NCBI RefSeq assembly: GCF_008329705.1
Contig: NZ_VTSX01000013.1
Span: 62,001 to 126,000 of the forward strand
DNA length: 64,000 bases
Source: Chryseobacterium sp. SN22
GTDB lineage: Bacteria; Bacteroidota; Bacteroidia; Flavobacteriales; Weeksellaceae
Reading direction: 5' to 3'
The first letter of the stretch is position 1; each line of letters begins with the position of its first letter. The notes under the pieces were generated by a model that searched no databases, was not told the DNA's origin, and was given only the letters and a program-made list of their open reading frames with translations. This document shows positions 59,593 to 64,000 of this stretch, in pieces. The translations under genes were made by a program, and so were the position numbers.

Positions 59593-60921
59593 TTATTTTT
59601 GAAAACCGTAGTACCGGGCTCCTTTTAACACCGGATTTTCAAGTTCTATGGATTTCAGTCCGAAACCTTTGTAGTTTTCATTCACTGAATTTTTTAACTT
59701 TTTCCGATGAAGTTTTTCATAGGTATCAAAGTCGATAGCGGTCCGGTTTTTCAGCGCTTCAAAAATATTCCATTTTTCAACGACTTTTTTCCAGTTGTCT
59801 GAAATTTTCCCGGCGAAGACTTTGGATTTCGAGCCGCTGCCATATCCCAGAAATCCGATTTCTTCACCCGCCAGCTCTTCATTTTCGTTGAATGAAGTCT
59901 GCAAAGCAGAAAGCAATGCCATAAAGATAGAGGCGGTATACATATTCCCGATCTCGGAGGAAGCCCGCTGCGACTTTTCAATTTTTTCACTGATGAACTG
60001 AATATATCCTTCTGATTTTGCCGCTGCTTTTTGCTCTTCAGGTGTTCCGTACGGTAATCCGTTTTCCAGGCTGTAAATTTCCGTAAACACCCTTTTTCCA
60101 TGAAAGGCATAGGGAAGGTGGAAAATAAGGTATTTCCAGTGTTCATACGGTTTTTGCCGGCCTGTAATTTCTTTATAATGGTTGTAAGCCTCCCTGATCC
60201 TGTCCTGATAACATTGGTTGGAATACTGGCCGTCGAAAACCGGCTCGTCGGTAAAGACTTCTATTTTATCTGGAAAACTTTCAGGAGCATTGGCTAAATT
60301 TTCCTTTTGAAAATGACGCCTCGGCTTAAAAAAATCAAAGACACTTTCTGTGGCTACTCCCCAATGGTTTTCGATTTCAAGAAGATCCGGTTTTGAGGAA
60401 ATCAGTACCGCGACTGCACCACCACCCTGGGTATATTCCCCGGACGAAGCCAGCTCATATTTTGCATAATCACTTGCAATGACTACGGCTTTTTTATCAG
60501 GATTTGCCCGTACAAAATCCAGGGAATTGTGAAGCGCATCTACCGCACCGATGCAGGCGAACGTCATATCCACTACGTCACAGCTTCTAAACACCCTTGT
60601 ACCGAATTCAGCTTCCAGGGTTTGTTCCACCATCTGCATGGCGTAGGAAGCAGTAGGTTTCGCAGCATCCAGGGCACTTTCGGTTCCGAGGTAAATTCTT
60701 GCTATTTCTTTCGGATTAAGCTGATAATCACTGATCAGTTTCAGCAAAGCTTCTGCTGCAAAGGTTGCCGCATCTTCATGGACATCGGGAAAACCCATTT
60801 TGTGAAGTCCCAGCCCTTTTTCCAGTTTCGCCGGTTCAATTCCTCTTTTTTCTGCCAGATCCTTGATTTCCAAATATAGTGAAGGTACATAGTAGCTTGC
60901 CGCCTCAATTCCAAAAGTCAT
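59593..60921 (-). CDS. mvaS: Hydroxymethylglutaryl-CoA synthase
   Basis: 442 residues, thiolase fold of the HMG-CoA synthase type. The catalytic Glu is E81 in GTESALDAAKP, Cys123 in FACIGAVDAL, and a His in IFHLPYAFHGKR. ASDYAKYELASSGEYTQGGGAVA is typical of HMGS. It condenses acetyl-CoA with acetoacetyl-CoA. In Flavobacteriia this serves the mevalonate route to isoprenoids, including the menaquinone side chain. No other mevalonate genes are in the window. The 650-nt gap upstream (60922-61571) contains no convincing gene. Confidence 0.88.
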   Translation of the reverse strand: MTFGIEAASYYVPSLYLEIKDLAEKRGIEPAKLEKGLGLHKMGFPDVHEDAATFAAEALLKLISDYQLNPKEIARIYLGTESALDAAKPTASYAMQMVEQTLEAEFGTRVFRSCDVVDMTFACIGAVDALHNSLDFVRANPDKKAVVIASDYAKYELASSGEYTQGGGAVAVLISSKPDLLEIENHWGVATESVFDFFKPRRHFQKENLANAPESFPDKIEVFTDEPVFDGQYSNQCYQDRIREAYNHYKEITGRQKPYEHWKYLIFHLPYAFHGKRVFTEIYSLENGLPYGTPEEQKAAAKSEGYIQFISEKIEKSQRASSEIGNMYTASIFMALLSALQTSFNENEELAGEEIGFLGYGSGSKSKVFAGKISDNWKKVVEKWNIFEALKNRTAIDFDTYEKLHRKKLKNSVNENYKGFGLKSIELENPVLKGARYYGFQK

Positions 60922-61135
60922 ATTGTTTATTTTAATACGAATTTAAAAAATGTAAACGTTTAATCATATATGATTTTTGTCTGATCTTTCACTTTTAGTG
61001 ACTAAATCATATCTGCAAAGAAAAAAGTATGAGTGTGAAAGTTGGGAAGCCATGAATCAGAATGATTTATTTTGGAATAAGCTGTATTCCCAAACTTTGG
61101 TACCGGTATGAAAATACAGTTGCCTGATAATTAAA

Positions 61136-61160
61136 AAGGGCATCTTAATGAAAAAATGCC
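61136..61160 (-). terminator. Orphan terminator-like hairpin in a gene-free gap
   Basis: On the minus strand GGGCAT, a 12-nt loop, ATGCCC and TTTTTAA. No gene is nearby on either side within 200 nt, so its role is unclear. A short unannotated RNA from the 61200-61500 region is possible. Confidence 0.35.
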
Positions 61161-61516
61161 CAAGGTGTAAATTATTAATTAAATTTGTGTTCAGCTATAA
61201 ATCATGAAAATTTATTTTTTCTATAACCCTTCCTATACTTACTGATTCCTAATTAAGCAATGGCTTTTAAAGAACATTACTATATTAAGATAAATTAGAG
61301 TCCGGAAATGTGATGGTGGGATTTAAATTTATGATTTTCATTGAATATCACAGGTTAAAAGTCATGAGAATCTTATCTTTAAACCGGTAAGGGACCCCTA
61401 TTTAGTTCAATGACTATCGGTATTAATTTGACAGCTAAATTACATTAAAAAAACAGATAAATCAAACATTTTGTTAAAAAAATAAATTAATTTCAATTAT
61501 AATGATTAAAATAAAA

Positions 61517-61543
61517 ATAACCGCTATACACAATAGCGGTTAT
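61517..61543 (-). terminator. Rho-independent terminator after the aminopeptidase gene
   Basis: ATAACCGCTA / TAGCGGTTAT, a 10-bp stem followed on the minus strand by TTTTATTTTAA, about 30 nt after the stop at 61572. Confidence 0.82.
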
Positions 61544-61571
61544 CATATTTAAATATAATTATTGCAGGAAA

Positions 61572-64000
61572 TTATTTGAAATCTTCGATGGCTTTGTTAA
61601 TGGCATCGATCTGTTGGTTAATGCTGGCAGCACTTTGCGGATTCTGTTTTAGGAGCTCCATTTTTCTGTTCAACCCTTCCTTCAGCATCTGGCTTATCAT
61701 CATTTTAGCTTGCGGGTTATTCCCGATTTCTCCTTTGGCCTGCCCGAGAATCTTTGTAATATTTTCCGTAGCCTTCAGATTATCGGAACCCATAATCCAG
61801 TTGTATCCTTCTTCTGCGGATTTGCCCAACTCGGGATTCTGGAATTTGATGAAAGGATAGAAAGCAACCAGCTGGGTAATATTCTCCATCTGTGAAGTCA
61901 CTTTATTTTTTACAATCACCGGCAGCAATTTGCTCATCAGGTCCTCAGAAGCATTTTTCAGGTCGATTTTTTCAGCCAAAGCATTTGCTCTGGAAGGATC
62001 ACTGTCGATAATGGCACTTACCGAATTTCCTCTTACCGCATTGGAAACAGCGTTCAGTCCTTTTTCAAAAACAGGAATATATTTTTTATCCTTTGTTTTT
62101 GCCAGGGCTGAAATCGCCGCGGCCTGTACGAGGGTTTTAGGATCATTGGAAGCTAATTTTTCAACATCTGCGCCCATCGCCTTAAACTGTTCGGCATTGG
62201 AAAGGTCCATCATTCTTAAAGCTTTTATCCTTGTGCGGAAAAAAGGATCCTTAATTGCTGCGGCCAATAGTTTGGTGGCCGCCGGATTTTTGCCGACCTG
62301 ATCTTTAATCCCGTTTAACGCTTCATATCTGCTTTTGAATTCTTTTGAACCCAAAAACTGCATCAGATTCTGTTCCGGGGTTTTGGTATCGGTAATCTCT
62401 GCTACCAAAATGCCGTCTGCATTGATGTTGATGAGATCCGCATTCTTTGAAACATCGAAATTAAATGTGTTTTTAGCTTCTGCATTTACCCATACCTTAT
62501 ATCTCTTCGGTTTACCGTTATCGTATACATCGATGGCCAATGGGAACTGGAACGGCTGTTCCTGGGTCTGCTCAATGGTAACGGCTACCTGCTTTTTCAC
62601 AGGCTCGAAAGTGAACGAATATTTAAGCTTCGGGTTTCCGCTTCCGAAATACCACTGGTTGAAAAACCAGTTTAAATCTCTTCCGGAAATTTTCTCGAAT
62701 GACAACCTCAGCTGATGGGCTTCGGCATTTCCGTATTCATAGGTTTTTAAATAATCATTCATTCCTGCGAAGAAAGCATCATCACCCAGGTAGTTTCTCA
62801 GCATATGAAGAATTCCGCCTCCTTTCTGATAGGTTACCAGATCGAAAACATCCTCACGGGAATCGTAATTAAACCTTACCAGATCCTTTTTGAAATCGCC
62901 CGGATTATGAAGGTACATGTTCACATCTGTCATCTGATGGTAATCCGCCTGGTCTTTGCCATATTTATATTCGTTCCAGAGGTATTCCGAGTAATTGGCA
63001 AAAGATTCGTTTACGGTAAGGTTACTCCAGCTTTCTGCCGTTACCAGGTCTCCGAACCAATGGTGAAAGAGTTCATGGGCAATCGTATCTTCCCACGTGT
63101 TTTCGTCAATCAGCTGTCCCGGCTTCTGCAGAATCGCACTTCCGTGGAGGGTTGCCGTCGTATTCTCCATGGCTCCGCTTACATAGTCCCTTCCGGAGAT
63201 CTGCGCATATTTTGCCCAAGGGTAGTCGTAGCCTAATTTTTTAGAGAAAAACTCGATCATTTCCGGCGTATTGCCGTAGATCTGCTTTGCATACGGCTCG
63301 TATTCCTTCTCAATATAATAATCCACCGGAATATTTCTCCATTTGTCTTTTACAATGGCATATTCTCCGACACCCATGAAGAAAAGGTAGGTAGAATGCC
63401 TTTTATCCATTACCCAGTGATCGGTTCTCTGCCCATTTGTTTCTTTCTTAGAATCTTTTAGAATCCCGTTGGAAAGGGTAACATATTTATCAGGAACCGT
63501 CATGTAGATTTCCTGGGTGGTTTTTTGGTTGGATTTATCGATGGTCGGGAACCAGGCCGATGAAGATTCCGTTTCACCCTGCGTCCAGATCTGGGTTGGC
63601 TTATCCGGATCTTTTCCCTGGGCATTAATAAAATAAAGCCCTTTGGCATCGTTAATGGCTGCACTTCCCTCCTGCTTTACTTCGTTGGGACGTGCCGTAT
63701 ACTTGATGTACACCGTATAATCCTGGTTTTTCTGATACGTTTTATCCAATGTAATTTTTAAAACATCGTCTTTATAATCATACTTTAAAGGAGACTTTTT
63801 GCCATTCGTTTCCAGAGCGACTTCATGAATGAGCATTCCTTTGGCATCCAGTGTAAGTTCGTTGGTCGGATAGAAGAAAGGGGCTGCCGTAAGCCACTCT
63901 TCTCCATTCATCTGTTCTTTCTGATAGTCGAAATTAACCTTTAGTTTTGTATGTTTCAGCTCCGTTACCTTAGTGTGGGTTGCCCTGTATACTTTTTCCC
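61572..64000 (-). CDS. M1 family metallopeptidase (aminopeptidase N type), 5' end beyond window
   Basis: At least 808 residues; the frame stays open to the right edge (EKVYRATHTKVTELKHTK... precedes MNGEEWLT), so the true start lies outside. The M1 landmarks are present: the exopeptidase GAMEN in VSGAMENTTATLHGS, the zinc motif HELFHHWFGDLVTAESW with a downstream NESFANY Glu, and an ARM/HEAT-like C-terminal domain (about 500-779). It cleaves N-terminal residues from peptides. It is followed by a strong terminator. Confidence 0.92.
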   Translation of the reverse strand, partial: EKVYRATHTKVTELKHTKLKVNFDYQKEQMNGEEWLTAAPFFYPTNELTLDAKGMLIHEVALETNGKKSPLKYDYKDDVLKITLDKTYQKNQDYTVYIKYTARPNEVKQEGSAAINDAKGLYFINAQGKDPDKPTQIWTQGETESSSAWFPTIDKSNQKTTQEIYMTVPDKYVTLSNGILKDSKKETNGQRTDHWVMDKRHSTYLFFMGVGEYAIVKDKWRNIPVDYYIEKEYEPYAKQIYGNTPEMIEFFSKKLGYDYPWAKYAQISGRDYVSGAMENTTATLHGSAILQKPGQLIDENTWEDTIAHELFHHWFGDLVTAESWSNLTVNESFANYSEYLWNEYKYGKDQADYHQMTDVNMYLHNPGDFKKDLVRFNYDSREDVFDLVTYQKGGGILHMLRNYLGDDAFFAGMNDYLKTYEYGNAEAHQLRLSFEKISGRDLNWFFNQWYFGSGNPKLKYSFTFEPVKKQVAVTIEQTQEQPFQFPLAIDVYDNGKPKRYKVWVNAEAKNTFNFDVSKNADLININADGILVAEITDTKTPEQNLMQFLGSKEFKSRYEALNGIKDQVGKNPAATKLLAAAIKDPFFRTRIKALRMMDLSNAEQFKAMGADVEKLASNDPKTLVQAAAISALAKTKDKKYIPVFEKGLNAVSNAVRGNSVSAIIDSDPSRANALAEKIDLKNASEDLMSKLLPVIVKNKVTSQMENITQLVAFYPFIKFQNPELGKSAEEGYNWIMGSDNLKATENITKILGQAKGEIGNNPQAKMMISQMLKEGLNRKMELLKQNPQSAASINQQIDAINKAIEDFK

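Noticed and set aside
59153..59602. Two plus-strand frames of 62 codons
   Set aside because: A/T-rich, one spans the REP-2 copy and one the mvaS terminator; composition is unlike neighbouring genes.
60922..61571. Hidden small genes in the 650-nt gap between mvaS and the aminopeptidase
   Set aside because: The only frames with ATG are under 15 codons and A/T-rich; nothing supportable beyond two hairpins.

Overview
The window reads as chromosomal DNA of a Flavobacteriia species, most likely Chryseobacterium or a close relative in the Weeksellaceae. The supporting signs are: promoters of the Bacteroidetes type (TTTG, about 19-21 nt, TAnnTTTG); no Shine-Dalgarno sequences before starts; frequent 1-nt TAATG/TGATG stop-start overlaps; a remnant of a type IX secretion sorting domain; a YpdA-type (bacillithiol) reductase; a mevalonate-pathway HMG-CoA synthase; menaquinone genes; an OlsF-like ornithine-lipid synthase; and a complete Bat (aerotolerance) operon. 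No prophage, CRISPR array, insertion sequence or rRNA operon is visible. Most of the window is ordinary core genome.

Layout. 1-3.9 kb: a decayed antitoxin-like fragment, a GNAT acetyltransferase pair, MutS2 and a YcxB-like protein. 3.9-7.5 kb: a T9SS-cargo remnant, a small membrane protein coupled to a degenerate ABC ATPase, a secreted protein, a cobalamin riboswitch followed by an acyl-CoA thioesterase, and an HD hydrolase. 7.7-14.1 kb: a P450, a PadR/PspC operon, a 20-residue amphipathic peptide gene, an acyltransferase, a PaaI-type thioesterase and MenF. 14.1-23.5 kb: a repeat-rich gap, a MarC/small membrane protein pair, then the bat operon moxR-GNAT-DUF58-batX-batA-batB-batC-batD on the minus strand. 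23.6-32.6 kb: DinB, a frameshifted four-helix-bundle (S23/IVP) gene, RlmB, two small-domain proteins, YfhO, a glycosyltransferase, a lipoprotein and YpdA. 32.6-39.6 kb: a repeat-rich gap, a TonB receptor, an MFS transporter, GlnRS and a DUF900 hydrolase. 39.6-45.6 kb: a double-glycine-leader (bacteriocin-like) peptide, menC-fbp, aspartate kinase and OlsF. 45.6-53.9 kb: two tRNA-Phe genes, a thioredoxin-like protein, a DUF3575 protein, NamZ/DUF1343 divergent from an FtsX-type permease, a cysteine-synthase-like enzyme, a YcxB-like protein, and CbpA with CbpM. 53.9-64 kb: a dicarboxylate symporter whose C-terminus is encoded by a repeat, a frameshifted GIY-YIG gene, DUF779-structured element-aldehyde dehydrogenase with a divergent AraC regulator, HMG-CoA synthase, and an M1 aminopeptidase that runs off the right edge.

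The least explained features are: the cobalamin riboswitch placed before a thioesterase; the 20-residue peptide gene with its own promoter and terminator; the ABC ATPase that lacks its catalytic Glu and switch His; two families of dispersed palindromic repeats, one of which supplies the 3' end of a coding sequence; the structured element between the aldehyde dehydrogenase and DUF779; and three genes whose start codon lies exactly 4 nt after a perfect -7 box, implying leaderless mRNAs. All functional calls rest on reading the sequence and recalling families; no database search was run.
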